From assembly GCF_003034965.1 (NCBI RefSeq), contig NZ_PZKE01000008.1, positions 118,283 to 182,282 of the forward strand: a stretch of 64,000 nucleotides of DNA. Direction: 5' to 3'. A program made the position numbers and the translations under genes. This stretch comes from Fuscovulum blasticum DSM 2131 (lineage in GTDB: Bacteria; Pseudomonadota; Alphaproteobacteria; Rhodobacterales; Rhodobacteraceae). Below the pieces are notes generated by a model. That model saw nothing but the letters and a program-made list of their open reading frames with translations. It was not told the origin of the DNA and ran no database searches. This document shows, in pieces, positions 26,517 through 35,102 of this stretch; within the stretch, counting starts at the first letter, position 1; every line of letters starts with the position of its first letter.

Positions 26517-27938
26517 TCAGGACCGCGCCTGATCCAGTATCGGGGCGCGGGACCGCAGGTTGCCCTTGTGCCCGTTCATCCACAGCGGAACGATCACCAC
26601 CAGCGCCGCGACCAGCAGCGCCATTTCAACGGCAAAGACCGTGATATAGGGGGCTGTCGCGTCAAGCCCGCGATCACCGCTGGCCAGCATCGCGTCGCGC
26701 AACGCGCCGCCCGCGGCAATGGCAAGCCCGGCCGAGGTGGTTTGCACCGCGCCCCAGACACCAAGCGCAAGCCCGGTCTGGCGCGGCGGGGCAATGCGGA
26801 TGGTCATCGTCAGCGTGCCATGGCCAAACAGGCCGGCGCCGAAGCCCGCCGCAAAGGTGGCGCCCACGAAGGAAACAATGCTCAGGGTCGAGGCTGACAG
26901 GATCACCACGCCAAAGGCGGGCACGCCGACCAGCGCCCCGAACAGGGCCACCCCCAGCGGTGCGCGGCCGCGGGCAAGCCAGCGCGAGGCACCGACGAAG
27001 CCCACCAGCGTGCCAAGCGCCAGCACCACGGTCAGCTTGGTGGTTTCCGAAACCGTCATGCCCAGAACCTGGCCGCCGAACGGTTCCATCAGCACGTCGG
27101 CCATACCGAAACCGGCGGTGCCGAAGGCGATCAGCAGCAGCAGCGGCTTCATGCCGCGAATGTTCGACAGCGCCTTGAGCGAGGCGGAAAAGCCGATCTC
27201 CTCGGCCACGTCACGGGCGCGCCGGGGATTGCGGGCCTCCTGCTTCCACATGGCATAGCCGTTCAGCGCGATGGTCACCACGGCCGAGCCCTGGATCACC
27301 TGGATCAGCCGGCCCGGCGAATACTGGACCAGCAGCATCCCATACAGCCAGGCGCTGATGATCATGCCCAACAGCAGCATGACATACATCAGCCCCACGA
27401 CCTTGGGATGGTCTTCCTCGGTCACCAGATCGGTTGCCAGCGCCAGGCCGACCGTCTGCACGATGTGCAGCCCGGCCCCCACCAGCAGGAAGGCCAGCGC
27501 GGCCGAGGACAGGCCCAGCCAGCGCGGCGCTTCGGCGGCATAGCCTTGCTGAGACAGCACCAGCAGCGCGAAGGGCATGATGGCAAAGCCGCCGAACTGC
27601 AGCATCGTGCCCTTCCAGATGAAGGGGATGCGGCGCCAGCCGAGGGCCGAGCGGAACGTATCGGACTTGAACCCGATCACCGCGCGGAAGGGGGCGAACA
27701 GCAACGGCAGCGCCAGCATGATCGACACAAGGCTGGCAGGAACGTCCAGCTCGACGATCATCACCCGGTTCAGCGTGCCGGCCATCAGCACCAGCGCCAT
27801 ACCGACCGTGACCTGCAACAGGGCCAGCCGCATCAGGCGCGAAAGGGGAACGTCCGGCGTGGCGACATCCGCGAAGGGCATCCAGCGCGGCCCGAGCCCC
27901 GCCAGCTTGTTCACGACGATGCTCTTCAGGTCAGCCAT
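26517..27938 (-). CDS. pucC: light-harvesting complex assembly protein PucC
   Basis: 473 residues with about twelve transmembrane helices and the pattern of the bacteriochlorophyll-delivery (BCD) branch of the major facilitator superfamily: RLALLQVTVGMALVLMAGTLNRVMIVE near the N-terminus, then FRAVIGFKSDTFRSALGWRRIPFIW given here in two parts. In R. capsulatus PucC is needed for LH2 levels and assembly. It follows pucA on the same strand. The ATG at 27938 is used; the frame is open further upstream without a good start. pucD and pucE are not found downstream, where msrB converges. Confidence 0.9.
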   Translation of the reverse strand: MADLKSIVVNKLAGLGPRWMPFADVATPDVPLSRLMRLALLQVTVGMALVLMAGTLNRVMIVELDVPASLVSIMLALPLLFAPFRAVIGFKSDTFRSALGWRRIPFIWKGTMLQFGGFAIMPFALLVLSQQGYAAEAPRWLGLSSAALAFLLVGAGLHIVQTVGLALATDLVTEEDHPKVVGLMYVMLLLGMIISAWLYGMLLVQYSPGRLIQVIQGSAVVTIALNGYAMWKQEARNPRRARDVAEEIGFSASLKALSNIRGMKPLLLLIAFGTAGFGMADVLMEPFGGQVLGMTVSETTKLTVVLALGTLVGFVGASRWLARGRAPLGVALFGALVGVPAFGVVILSASTLSIVSFVGATFAAGFGAGLFGHGTLTMTIRIAPPRQTGLALGVWGAVQTTSAGLAIAAGGALRDAMLASGDRGLDATAPYITVFAVEMALLVAALVVIVPLWMNGHKGNLRSRAPILDQARS

Positions 27939-28006
27939 GTGCCGGGTCCATCCATGTGGCGGATTGCGGGTCTTGCCGGCCCGGCGCCGCCAGAAACGCA
28001 AATATC

Positions 28007-28074
28007 GGGACGCCCCTCGGAGGTCCGGGGCTCCCGACCCTGGGGTGGGGATGCGCCGCCCCGAAGGGCGGCGC
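28007..28074 (-). other. pucA-pucC intercistronic hairpins
   Basis: Two stable hairpins lie between pucA and pucC. The first, just after the pucA stop, has a perfect 10-bp stem TGCGCCGCCC/GGGCGGCGCA closed by a UUCG tetraloop (28051-28074). The second pairs GGGA-C-GCCCC with GGGGC-TCCC (28007-28035). In Rhodobacter such structures block 3' decay, so the pucBA mRNA is much more abundant than the pucC part; that role is inferred here. Confidence 0.7.
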
Positions 28075-28081
28075 AGGGGTC

Positions 28082-28303
28082 TTACTTCAGCAGAGCCACA
28101 TCGTTCGCCGAAGCGGTCGGGGTCAGCTCAGCCACCGCAGCGCCAGCAGCGGTGATCGGACGACCATTCCAGTAGTCCGAGAAGATGTTGGTCTGGGTCA
28201 GCACGCCAACGTGGATGGCGAGAGCCGACACGGCGACGGCGGACAGCATCAGCGGAATGCCGACGCCGGGTTTCACGACGAGCCAAACTTTCGGGAAAAT
28301 CAT
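28082..28303 (-). CDS. pucA: LH2 (B800-850) antenna alpha polypeptide
   Basis: 73 residues. KVWLVVKPGVGIPL leads into one transmembrane helix with the bacteriochlorophyll-ligand histidine in ALAIHVGVL, then a C-terminal periplasmic tail. The N-terminal KxWxVVKPxxGxPL pattern is that of PucA rather than PufA. GGAGGG lies five bases before the ATG. The tail after the NGRP segment is somewhat longer than in R. capsulatus PucA (from memory, about 60 residues). Confidence 0.93.
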   Translation of the reverse strand: MIFPKVWLVVKPGVGIPLMLSAVAVSALAIHVGVLTQTNIFSDYWNGRPITAAGAAVAELTPTASANDVALLK

Positions 28304-28314
28304 TTAGCCCTCCA

Positions 28315-28470
28315 TCAACCGAGCCACGGGGTCGCGACAGCCGCGAGCACGTGGGCGATGACGGCAACGCCGCCGAAAATACGGGTGCCGAGGATCACTT
28401 GCTCGTGAACTTCCTCAGCTTCTTTCAGGGTCAGCCCGCTCGGCCAGACCTTATCAGGATCGTCTGCCAT
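28315..28470 (-). CDS. pucB: LH2 (B800-850) antenna beta polypeptide
   Basis: 51 residues, translated by hand. It begins MADDPDKVWPSGLTLKEAEE, a typical acidic LH2 beta head, has the helix with FGGVAVIAHVLAAVATPWLG, where the histidine ligates B850 bacteriochlorophyll, and ends in the usual PWLG. GGAG lies nine bases before the ATG. Eleven bases separate it from pucA. It is the promoter-proximal gene of pucBAC. Confidence 0.95.
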   Translation of the reverse strand: MADDPDKVWPSGLTLKEAEEVHEQVILGTRIFGGVAVIAHVLAAVATPWLG

Positions 28471-28567
28471 TTACGTCTCCATTTGTTTGGCCATCGAATG
28501 TTTCGCGAGGGTGATGACCGAACCCTCATCGCCACCTTTGGGGGGTCCCTAGGTTGCAAGGAAAGAC

Positions 28568-28611
28568 TGTCACGTTTTATTGACATCATCAACTGTCAGA
28601 AATTATTTACA
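28568..28611 (-). promoter_or_regulatory. two tandem PpsR/CrtJ-type operators before pucB
   Basis: Two TGT-N12-ACA palindromes, TGTCACGTTTTATTGACA (28568-28585) and TGTCAGAAATTATTTACA (28594-28611), are separated by exactly 8 bp. They lie about 100-140 bases upstream of the pucB start. Paired sites of this form with 8-bp spacing bind the aerobic repressor CrtJ (R. capsulatus) or PpsR (R. sphaeroides) at photosynthesis promoters. The puc promoter is expected to overlap them. Confidence 0.8.
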
Positions 28612-28941
28612 CGAGATGCTTGATTTAATTTGGCCCGTTACAGCCATCCAACCGCCGGAAGCCGTGCCATCTGACAGGAATCCTATGGGAGTGCGCCAGA
28701 TAAAATAAAATAAAAACATTGTCTTGCTGGATTTTGCGAAAACACGATCAGCCGGCGCGACACGGCGCTGCGTCCACTTGTCGCGACGGTCGGTCGGTCG
28801 GAATTCCAGGGGTGAAACAGGCCGGATCTGCGGCATATTCCGGGTTGAGACTGGCCGCCGCCGGCCCGCACGTCCCCGCCGGAAGCCCGGTTTGAGTCGT
28901 ATGCCACGGTGTACGGACTCAGGCGGCGGTCCGGGCCGGCG
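28612..28941. other. non-coding region between the puc promoter and hypE
   Basis: No supportable gene. The puc side (28612-28740) is A+T-rich and includes a run of AAAATAAAATAAAAA at about 28700, which may bend DNA or bind a nucleoid protein such as IHF, although no good IHF consensus was found. The hypE side is G+C-rich and holds no clear terminator for the hypE transcript. Confidence 0.5.
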
Positions 28942-29964
28942 TCAGCAGATGCGCGGCAACTGCTCGCCCACCAGCATGTCCACGATGCGTGCGCCGCCGA
29001 ACGCGGTGCGCAGGGTCACGCGGCCGGCGGGGCCGGGCAGGGCGCGGCCGATCTGCACCGCGCCCGCGCCTTCGGGCAGCGATCGCAGCGCGGCCAGCAG
29101 GCCCGGCGCCTGATCCTCGGGGCAGAACAGCACCAGCCGGCCTTCGTTCGCCAGATACAGCGGATCAAGGCCCAGGATTTCGCAGACGCCCACCACTTCG
29201 GGGCGCAGCGGCAGGCGGGTTTCGTCGATCTCGACCGCGACCCCGGCCTCGGCCGCCATTTCGTTCAGCGCGCTGGCCAGCCCGCCACGGGTGCAGTCGC
29301 GCGCGGCGTGCAGGCCGGGGGCGGCGGCCAGCGCGGCCTGCATCAGATGGCCAAGACCCGCGCAATCCGAGGCAAGGTCCACCGACAGCGCCAGATCGCC
29401 CCGCGCGGCCAGGATGGCGGCGCCATGGTCGCCCAGAACGCCGTTGACGATGACCGCATCGCCGGGGCGGATCTGCGCCACGCCGAGCTCGACCCCGGCA
29501 GGGATCACGCCAACCCCGGCGGTGGTGATGAACACGCGGTCGGCCTTGCCGCGTTCCACCACCTTGGTATCGCCGGTGACGATGCGGACGCCAGCCTTCG
29601 CCGCTTCGGCCGCCATGCTGGCGACGATGCGGCGCAGAAGCGCGATCTCGCAGCCTTCCTCGATGATGAAGGCCGCCGACAGCCACAAGGGCCGCGCGCC
29701 GCCCACGGCCAGATCATTGACCGTGCCGCAAACCGCCAGCGTGCCGATGTCGCCGCCCGGAAATTCCAGCGGCGTGACGACGAAACTGTCGGTGGTAAAT
29801 GCCAGCCGGGCGCCGGGTTCCTGCAGGGCGGCGGTCATCAGGCGGGCCTGATCCTCGGTTCCGGGGGGCTGGAAGACGGCGGTGAACACCTCGTCGATCA
29901 GGTCGCGCATCGCGCGCCCGCCGCCGCCATGGGCCAGGGTCACATGGGTATCGCGCAGGGCCAT
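28942..29964 (-). CDS. hypE: hydrogenase maturation factor HypE
   Basis: 340 residues. A PurM/ThiL-fold ATPase that dehydrates the carbamoyl group placed on its C-terminal cysteine by HypF to give the cyanide ligands of the NiFe site. The needed C-terminal PRIC tail is present. N-terminal LAHGGGGRAMRDLI and the VNDLAVGGARPLWL segment are typical. The ATG at 29964 follows the hypD stop by one base (TGACATG); an earlier ATG at 29994 would overlap hypD by 29 bases. It is the last gene of the hupD-to-hypE operon. Confidence 0.95.
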   Translation of the reverse strand: MALRDTHVTLAHGGGGRAMRDLIDEVFTAVFQPPGTEDQARLMTAALQEPGARLAFTTDSFVVTPLEFPGGDIGTLAVCGTVNDLAVGGARPLWLSAAFIIEEGCEIALLRRIVASMAAEAAKAGVRIVTGDTKVVERGKADRVFITTAGVGVIPAGVELGVAQIRPGDAVIVNGVLGDHGAAILAARGDLALSVDLASDCAGLGHLMQAALAAAPGLHAARDCTRGGLASALNEMAAEAGVAVEIDETRLPLRPEVVGVCEILGLDPLYLANEGRLVLFCPEDQAPGLLAALRSLPEGAGAVQIGRALPGPAGRVTLRTAFGGARIVDMLVGEQLPRIC

Positions 29965-29965
29965 G

Positions 29966-31102
29966 TCAGGCAGCCGCCCCCCGCGCGCCGGCATATTGCC
30001 AATAGGCCGCGCAGGCGCCTTCCGATGACACCATCAGCGCCCCCAGCGGCATTTCGGGCGTGCAGCCCTTGCCGAACTGCGGGCATTGCGTGGGCTTCAG
30101 CTTGCCGGTCATCACCGATCCACAGGCGCAGCCTTCGATTTCCGACACGTTGCGTGCCCCCGCCGCATAGCCGATGCCGAATTTCTCCTCGGCATCGAAG
30201 GCAGCATAGGCCGGGCGGATGCGCAGCCCGCTGGCATCAATCTCGCCCAGACCCCGCCATTCAAAGCTGGGGCGGCGTTCATAGACATCGGCGATGGCGG
30301 CCAGACTGACCGGGTTGCCGTGTTCGGGCACGACGCGGGCATACTGGTTTTCCACCGCCGCGCGCCCCTCGGCAATCTGGGTCAGCACCATCAGCACCGA
30401 TTGCAGCAGATCGGTCGGCTCGAACCCCGCCACGACGATGGGTTTGCCATAATCGCGGGCGATGAAGTCATAGGGGTGGATGCCGATCACCATCGACACA
30501 TGGCCGGGGCCGATGAAGCCATCCAGCGTCATGTCGGGGTCATCCAGCAGCGCCTTGATCGGTTCGGGCACGGTGATGTGGTTGCAGAACACGCTGAAGT
30601 TGGTCAGCCCCTCGCGCGCGGCCTGCTGGATGGAAAGCGCCGTCGACGGCGTGGTCGTCTCGAACCCCAGCCCGAAGAACACCACCTCGCGGCCCGGGTT
30701 GCGCCGGGCCAGTTGCAGCGCATCCAGCGGCGAATAGACCATGCGGATGTCGGCCCCGGCCGATTTCGCCTGCATCAGGCTTTTGCGGTGGCCCGGCACC
30801 CGCATCGCATCGCCGAAGGTGGTGAAGATCACGCCGGGGCGTTCGGCAATCTCCACACATTCATCAACCCGCGCCATCGGCAGCACGCAGACCGGGCAGC
30901 CGGGGCCGTGGATGAACTCGACCCCCTCATGAATCAGCTTGTCCAGACCGTAGCGAAAGATCGAATGGGTATGCCCGCCGCAGATTTCCATGATGTGAAC
31001 GGGGTTCGCCCGGGTGGCGCCGATCTGGTCGGCCTTTCGGGCAATGGCCGACAGCAGCGCGCGTGCGGCGGCGGGGTCGCGGAATTCCGAGGCGAATTTC
31101 AT
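29966..31102 (-). CDS. hypD: hydrogenase maturation factor HypD
   Basis: 378 residues. An iron-sulfur protein that with HypC carries the Fe(CN)2CO unit. Motifs seen: MEICGGHTHSIFRYG near residue 40, GPGCPVCVLP near residue 68, and the C-terminal cysteine region with CACGSVMTG, TQCPQFGKGCTP and EGACAAY. Its ATG overlaps the hypC stop (ATGA). Confidence 0.95.
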   Translation of the reverse strand: MKFASEFRDPAAARALLSAIARKADQIGATRANPVHIMEICGGHTHSIFRYGLDKLIHEGVEFIHGPGCPVCVLPMARVDECVEIAERPGVIFTTFGDAMRVPGHRKSLMQAKSAGADIRMVYSPLDALQLARRNPGREVVFFGLGFETTTPSTALSIQQAAREGLTNFSVFCNHITVPEPIKALLDDPDMTLDGFIGPGHVSMVIGIHPYDFIARDYGKPIVVAGFEPTDLLQSVLMVLTQIAEGRAAVENQYARVVPEHGNPVSLAAIADVYERRPSFEWRGLGEIDASGLRIRPAYAAFDAEEKFGIGYAAGARNVSEIEGCACGSVMTGKLKPTQCPQFGKGCTPEMPLGALMVSSEGACAAYWQYAGARGAAA

Positions 31103-31380
31103 GCCAGCGCCTCATCAGACGCGGCCATCTGGTCCAGTGCCTCTTGCGCCTCGCCCAGATCGCGCAGGGCCTCCAGAGTTTTCGCGGCTTCGTCGGCGTC
31201 GATCAGGCTCATCGCAAAGCCGACATGGATCAGCGCCCATTGTCCGACCAGCGCGCCCAGATCATTCCCCGCCACGCAGGCGACATTCACCTCGCGGCGC
31301 ACGCCCGACACCTCGGCCATGGCCATCAGGCGGGCGGCGTCGGTGATGGCGGTGATCTGCCCCGGTATCCCCAGACACAT
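31099..31380 (-). CDS. hypC: hydrogenase maturation chaperone HypC
   Basis: 93 residues beginning MCLGIPGQI, where the N-terminal cysteine (after Met removal) binds the iron intermediate and the large-subunit precursor. A paralogue (HupF, starting MCVGVP) is at 37143-37463. It overlaps hypD by ATGA and lies three bases after the hupR stop. Confidence 0.95.
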   Translation of the reverse strand: MCLGIPGQITAITDAARLMAMAEVSGVRREVNVACVAGNDLGALVGQWALIHVGFAMSLIDADEAAKTLEALRDLGEAQEALDQMAASDEALA

Positions 31381-31383
31381 GGC

Positions 31384-32862
31384 TCAGTCCTCCTCTTCCT
31401 CATGCACCCGGCCCGAGGGATCGAGGATGCCATAACGGTCCAGCTTGGCGCGCAGGCCAACGCGCGACAGGCCCAGTTCCACCGCCGCGCGCGACTTGTT
31501 CCAGCGGTGGCGGGTCAGCGTTTCGCGCAGGATGCGCATCTCGATCAGCTCGACCCGGTCCTTCAGCGTGCCGGCGGCGGTCAGCACGCCTTCGGCGCTG
31601 CGGTCCGCGCCTGCGTCTGACGGCGGGGCCTGCAGGATGGCGCGGCTGATCAGTTCGGCCCCCAGAACCGGGGCCTGCGCGAAGATCAGCATCCGCGTCA
31701 CCTCGTTGCGCAATTCGCGCAGGTTGCCGGGCCAGTCGTAGTTTTCCAAAAACTCCAGCGCCGCCGGGGTAAAGCCTTGCGCGGGCTTTCCGTGGCGCGC
31801 GGCAAGGTCGGCCAGAAATTCCTGCGCCAGGATCGCCACATCGCCCCGCCGGGCGCGCAGCGGCGGGATGGAAAGTTCTGCCACCGACAGCGCATAGTAA
31901 AGGTCGGGGCGGAAGGCGCCGTCAGCTACCCGCGCGGCCAGATCGCCCCCGGTGGCGGCAATCAGGCGCAGGTTGGTGGTCAGCACTTCCTGCCCGCCCT
32001 GGGGGGTAAAGCTGCCCTCGTCCAGCAGCCGCCACAGTGCCAGTTGCAGCGCGGGGCTGGCATGTTCGATGCCTTCGATGAACAGGGTGCCCCGGTCGGC
32101 CTTCTGCGCCAGACCGATCCGGTTCACGCCGCCCGGCAGAACGCCGCGCTTGGCGCCGAAGATCTCGATCAGGGCCAGGTCTTCGGGCAGGCCGGCCAGA
32201 TTGACCGCGTGAAACGGCTTGTCCGACCGCAGGCTGCCGAAGTGCATGGCCCGCGCCAGCCGCGCCCGGCCGGTGCCGGCTTCGCCCGTCAGCAGGACGG
32301 GCACGTCGAAACTGGCGTAATGGCGGGCGGTTTCGACCAGCGCGCTCATCGGGCTGAGGGGCGAGCGGAGGATCGTCTCGAACCCCATCCCGTCGCGCAG
32401 CGCAAGGCGGCGTTTTTCCAGCTTGGTCTGCGCGGTCGAGGCCAGGAAGCGCATTTCCAGCGCCATCCGCTCATTCTCGCGCGCAAGGCCGAACAGCCGC
32501 GCGCCGTTGCGCACCGCCATCAGCAACTGGTCGGGGTGCCAGGGCTTGGTCAGGAACTGGTGGATGCCGGCATCATTGATCGCCTGCGCCATGGCGGCGG
32601 GGTCGGTATAGCCGGTGATGATGATGCGCACGGCATCGGGCCAGCGTTCGCGCAGGTCGGCCAGGAATTCCACCCCGGTGCGGCCCGGCATCCGCTGGTC
32701 GCAGACCACCACCTGCACCCATTCCTCTTCCATGCGGATCAGGGCGGCTTCGGCATCGGGCGCGGTCACGCAGTCGAATTCGTCTTCAAGCGCCATCCGC
32801 ATGGCGGACAGCGAATGTGGCTCGTCATCGACCAGAAGAACGGTGGGCCGGGTCGCTGTCAT
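31384..32862 (-). CDS. hupR: hydrogenase response regulator HupR
   Basis: 492 residues: receiver domain with phospho-acceptor aspartate in [10 protein letters not shown] (near residue 54), an NtrC-like AAA+ domain, and a Fis-type C-terminal HTH ([19 protein letters not shown]). The AAA+ domain is degenerate: Walker A reads [10 protein letters not shown] with arginine in place of lysine, and the sigma-54 contact loop GAFTGA is replaced by GAKRGVLPG. That agrees with R. capsulatus HupR, which activates a sigma-70 promoter and acts in the unphosphorylated form. The phosphate donor is HupT. Embedded between hypB and hypC; ATG overlaps the hypB stop. Confidence 0.93.
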   Translation of the reverse strand: MTATRPTVLLVDDEPHSLSAMRMALEDEFDCVTAPDAEAALIRMEEEWVQVVVCDQRMPGRTGVEFLADLRERWPDAVRIIITGYTDPAAMAQAINDAGIHQFLTKPWHPDQLLMAVRNGARLFGLARENERMALEMRFLASTAQTKLEKRRLALRDGMGFETILRSPLSPMSALVETARHYASFDVPVLLTGEAGTGRARLARAMHFGSLRSDKPFHAVNLAGLPEDLALIEIFGAKRGVLPGGVNRIGLAQKADRGTLFIEGIEHASPALQLALWRLLDEGSFTPQGGQEVLTTNLRLIAATGGDLAARVADGAFRPDLYYALSVAELSIPPLRARRGDVAILAQEFLADLAARHGKPAQGFTPAALEFLENYDWPGNLRELRNEVTRMLIFAQAPVLGAELISRAILQAPPSDAGADRSAEGVLTAAGTLKDRVELIEMRILRETLTRHRWNKSRAAVELGLSRVGLRAKLDRYGILDPSGRVHEEEED

Positions 32863-33890
32863 GCCGCCTTCTCCGCCAGCCGGGCGCGCAGCCAGTCGAT
32901 CCAGGTGGCCATGCCTTCGCCGCTGCGGGCCGACAGGCGCAGGATGGTGATGTCGGGGTTCACGCGGCGCAGGTTTTCTTCATACAGGTCCAGATCCACG
33001 TCGCAATGCGGGGCAAGGTCCACCTTGTTCAGGATCGCCAGCCGCGCGGCGGTGAACATGTCGGGGTATTTCAGCGGCTTGTCCTCGCCCTCGGTCACGG
33101 ACAGGATCGCCACCTTGGCATCCTCGCCCAGATCAAAGGCGGCGGGGCAGACAAGGTTGCCGACATTCTCGATGAACAGCAGGGAATTCGGTCGGGGGCG
33201 CAGCTCGTCAATCGCATGGCCCACCATCTGCGCATCCAGATGGCAGCCCTTGCCGGTGTTGATCTGGATCGCCCGCGCGCCGGTGGCGCGGATGCGGTCG
33301 GCGTCCGCGCTGGTTTGCTGGTCGCCCTCGATCACCGCAAGCGGGGTGTCGCCAAGGGCTTCGATCGTCTTGCACAGCAGCGTGGTCTTGCCCGATCCGG
33401 GGCTGGAAACCAGGTTCAGCGCCAGCGTGCCAAGCGCGGTCAGCACCCGGCGGTTGCCCTGCGCGATGGCATCGTTCTTGGCCAGGATCGAGGTTTCCAC
33501 CTCGATCAGCCGGGCTTGCGTCAGGCCGGGCACCGAAACGCCGGCGGCGCCAAGGCCGTAATGATGCGTGCCCTCATGCGGGTGATGGTGGTCGCCGCCC
33601 CCATGGTCATGGGCGTGATCGGCATCGCCATGGCTGTGACCCGCGCCATGGGCATGATCATGCGGATGGCTGTGGTGGTGGTCGTGCGGATGGTCATGCA
33701 GCGTGTCGCCATGCCGGTGCGGGTGGCTGTGGCCGTGCGAATGATCATGCGTGTGATCATGGCCATGGGGCAGGCCGTCGCCGTGGGAATGGGCGTGGTG
33801 ATGCGCCAGCCCCAGACGGTGCGCCTCGTCATGGCTCATCTCGCGGCCGTCCACGATGACCTTGTCCGAACATCCGCAAACCGTGCACAT
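32859..33890 (-). CDS. hypB: GTPase HypB with long histidine-rich nickel-binding region
   Basis: 343 residues. The N-terminal MCTVCGC motif binds nickel with high affinity. Residues about 20-115 contain 38 histidines (counted by hand), a nickel store as in other Rhodobacter and Bradyrhizobium HypB. The C-terminal SIMIBI GTPase domain has [11 protein letters not shown] (P-loop), [10 protein letters not shown] and NKVDL. HypB delivers nickel to the large subunit with HypA. The ATG at 33890 follows the hypA stop by one base. Confidence 0.95.
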   Translation of the reverse strand: MCTVCGCSDKVIVDGREMSHDEAHRLGLAHHHAHSHGDGLPHGHDHTHDHSHGHSHPHRHGDTLHDHPHDHHHSHPHDHAHGAGHSHGDADHAHDHGGGDHHHPHEGTHHYGLGAAGVSVPGLTQARLIEVETSILAKNDAIAQGNRRVLTALGTLALNLVSSPGSGKTTLLCKTIEALGDTPLAVIEGDQQTSADADRIRATGARAIQINTGKGCHLDAQMVGHAIDELRPRPNSLLFIENVGNLVCPAAFDLGEDAKVAILSVTEGEDKPLKYPDMFTAARLAILNKVDLAPHCDVDLDLYEENLRRVNPDITILRLSARSGEGMATWIDWLRARLAEKAA

Positions 33891-33891
33891 G

Positions 33892-34233
33892 TCAAACCAC
33901 CTCCATATCCTTGATCCGCATTTCATCGCCGCCGTTGGGGATCAGCCTGCCGCCGCCGCAGCGGGGGCAGGGGTCCAGACGGCTGGCAATCTCGACCGCG
34001 GTCATGCAGTCGTAACACATGGCCTGTCCGGGCAGGTCGATGATTTCAAGCCGTGCGCCTTCGGCGGGGCTGCCGCGCATCACCACGTCGAAGGCGAAGT
34101 CCAGCGCGGGCTTTTCCACCCCGGCAAACCGGCCGATTTCCAGCCGCAGCACGGTAACGCGCGAAAAGCCATGCGTGCGCGCCTGATCCAGCACGATGCT
34201 GCGGATGCCTTCGACAAGGCTCATCTCGTGCAT
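33892..34233 (-). CDS. hypA: nickel metallochaperone HypA
   Basis: 113 residues beginning MHEMSLVEG; the N-terminal MHE motif binds nickel. Zinc-site cysteines are CYDC and CPRC near residues 73-93. It overlaps the end of hupK by 13 bases. The longer open frame upstream is ignored because the MHE start is essential in the family. Confidence 0.95.
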   Translation of the reverse strand: MHEMSLVEGIRSIVLDQARTHGFSRVTVLRLEIGRFAGVEKPALDFAFDVVMRGSPAEGARLEIIDLPGQAMCYDCMTAVEIASRLDPCPRCGGGRLIPNGGDEMRIKDMEVV

Positions 34234-35102
34234 GGCTCGGCCTCGCGCAGGGTCACCGGAAGGCAAGGATCGTGCAGCGCCACGACAAGGGGCGCAAGGC
34301 GGCCGTCCGCGCCGGGCAGGCGGGCCAGCGATTGCAGCAGCGCGCCGCCGGGGGCCAGCAGGTGATCGGTCGGGGTGCGGCGGGCAAGGCCGGTCACGAT
34401 TCCGGCCGTCTGCGTCAGACGCAGCGCATAGGCCCCCCGCGCGGCGGGAACCACGGCAATGCCGTTGTGGCAGGTGGCGGGCGGCAGGCGGCCCTCCATC
34501 GCGGCCTCAAGATCGGCCAGCAGACCCAGATAACGCCAGAGCGGGCCGCGCCCTTGGTCAGCCTCGATGCTGCGCAACAGCGGGTGGTCGGCCTGCCGCC
34601 CGGCAGCGGAATTCTCGAATGCGCCTTCGGCCAGCGGATCATCGGCTGGGGGCGGGGGCAGGGCGGGGCAGGTGGCAGCACCTGCGGGGAACAGGGCCAC
34701 AAGGCGCGCGGCAAGGGCGGCGGCAGGGGCGGGGCTGGCGATCCAGTCCGAAAAGTCGGCGCGATCCCGCGGCAACCGGCCGGCGGGGCCAAACAGCGTG
34801 GCGGGATCTGCGGGCAGCCGCAGCGGGGCCAGCCCGGCCGCCGCGCGCAGGGTGACACAGGCGCGGGCCAGATGGTCACGGACAATTTCGGCGGCGGGAT
34901 CACCGTCGCCGGGCGGCAGCCCCAGCGACAGCCGCGCCGCCAGACCCTGCGCCCCGGCGCACAGGTTGAACAGGCGCGGCAGCAAGTCGGCGGCCTCGGT
35001 CACGGGCTTGCCAAGGATCAGCGCCTCGACCGGCAGCGGCGGGGCTGCGGCAAGGCGCGGACCGTCAGCGGCCAGCGTGATGGTGACCGCCGAAAGCGTC
35101 AT
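34221..35102 (-). CDS. hupK: hydrogenase expression/formation protein HupK
   Basis: 293 residues. It looks like a worn-down hydrogenase large subunit: an N-terminal LFNLCAGAQ and a C-terminal [14 protein letters not shown] recall the NiFe-binding CxxC regions of HupL but with single cysteines. In R. leguminosarum HupK is proposed as a scaffold for iron-centre assembly. Very alanine- and proline-rich in the middle. Its ATG overlaps the hupJ stop and its end overlaps hypA. Confidence 0.85.
   Translation of the reverse strand: MTLSAVTITLAADGPRLAAAPPLPVEALILGKPVTEAADLLPRLFNLCAGAQGLAARLSLGLPPGDGDPAAEIVRDHLARACVTLRAAAGLAPLRLPADPATLFGPAGRLPRDRADFSDWIASPAPAAALAARLVALFPAGAATCPALPPPPADDPLAEGAFENSAAGRQADHPLLRSIEADQGRGPLWRYLGLLADLEAAMEGRLPPATCHNGIAVVPAARGAYALRLTQTAGIVTGLARRTPTDHLLAPGGALLQSLARLPGADGRLAPLVVALHDPCLPVTLREAEPCTR

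Noticed and set aside
28603..28836. 77-codon open frame on the - strand in the puc-hypE gap
   Set aside because: No ribosome site, no family resemblance, and it runs into the PpsR/CrtJ operator region.
33521..33832. Methionine/threonine-rich frame overlapping the HypB histidine region
   Set aside because: It is the out-of-frame reading of the His-codon repeats of hypB on the same strand, not a gene.
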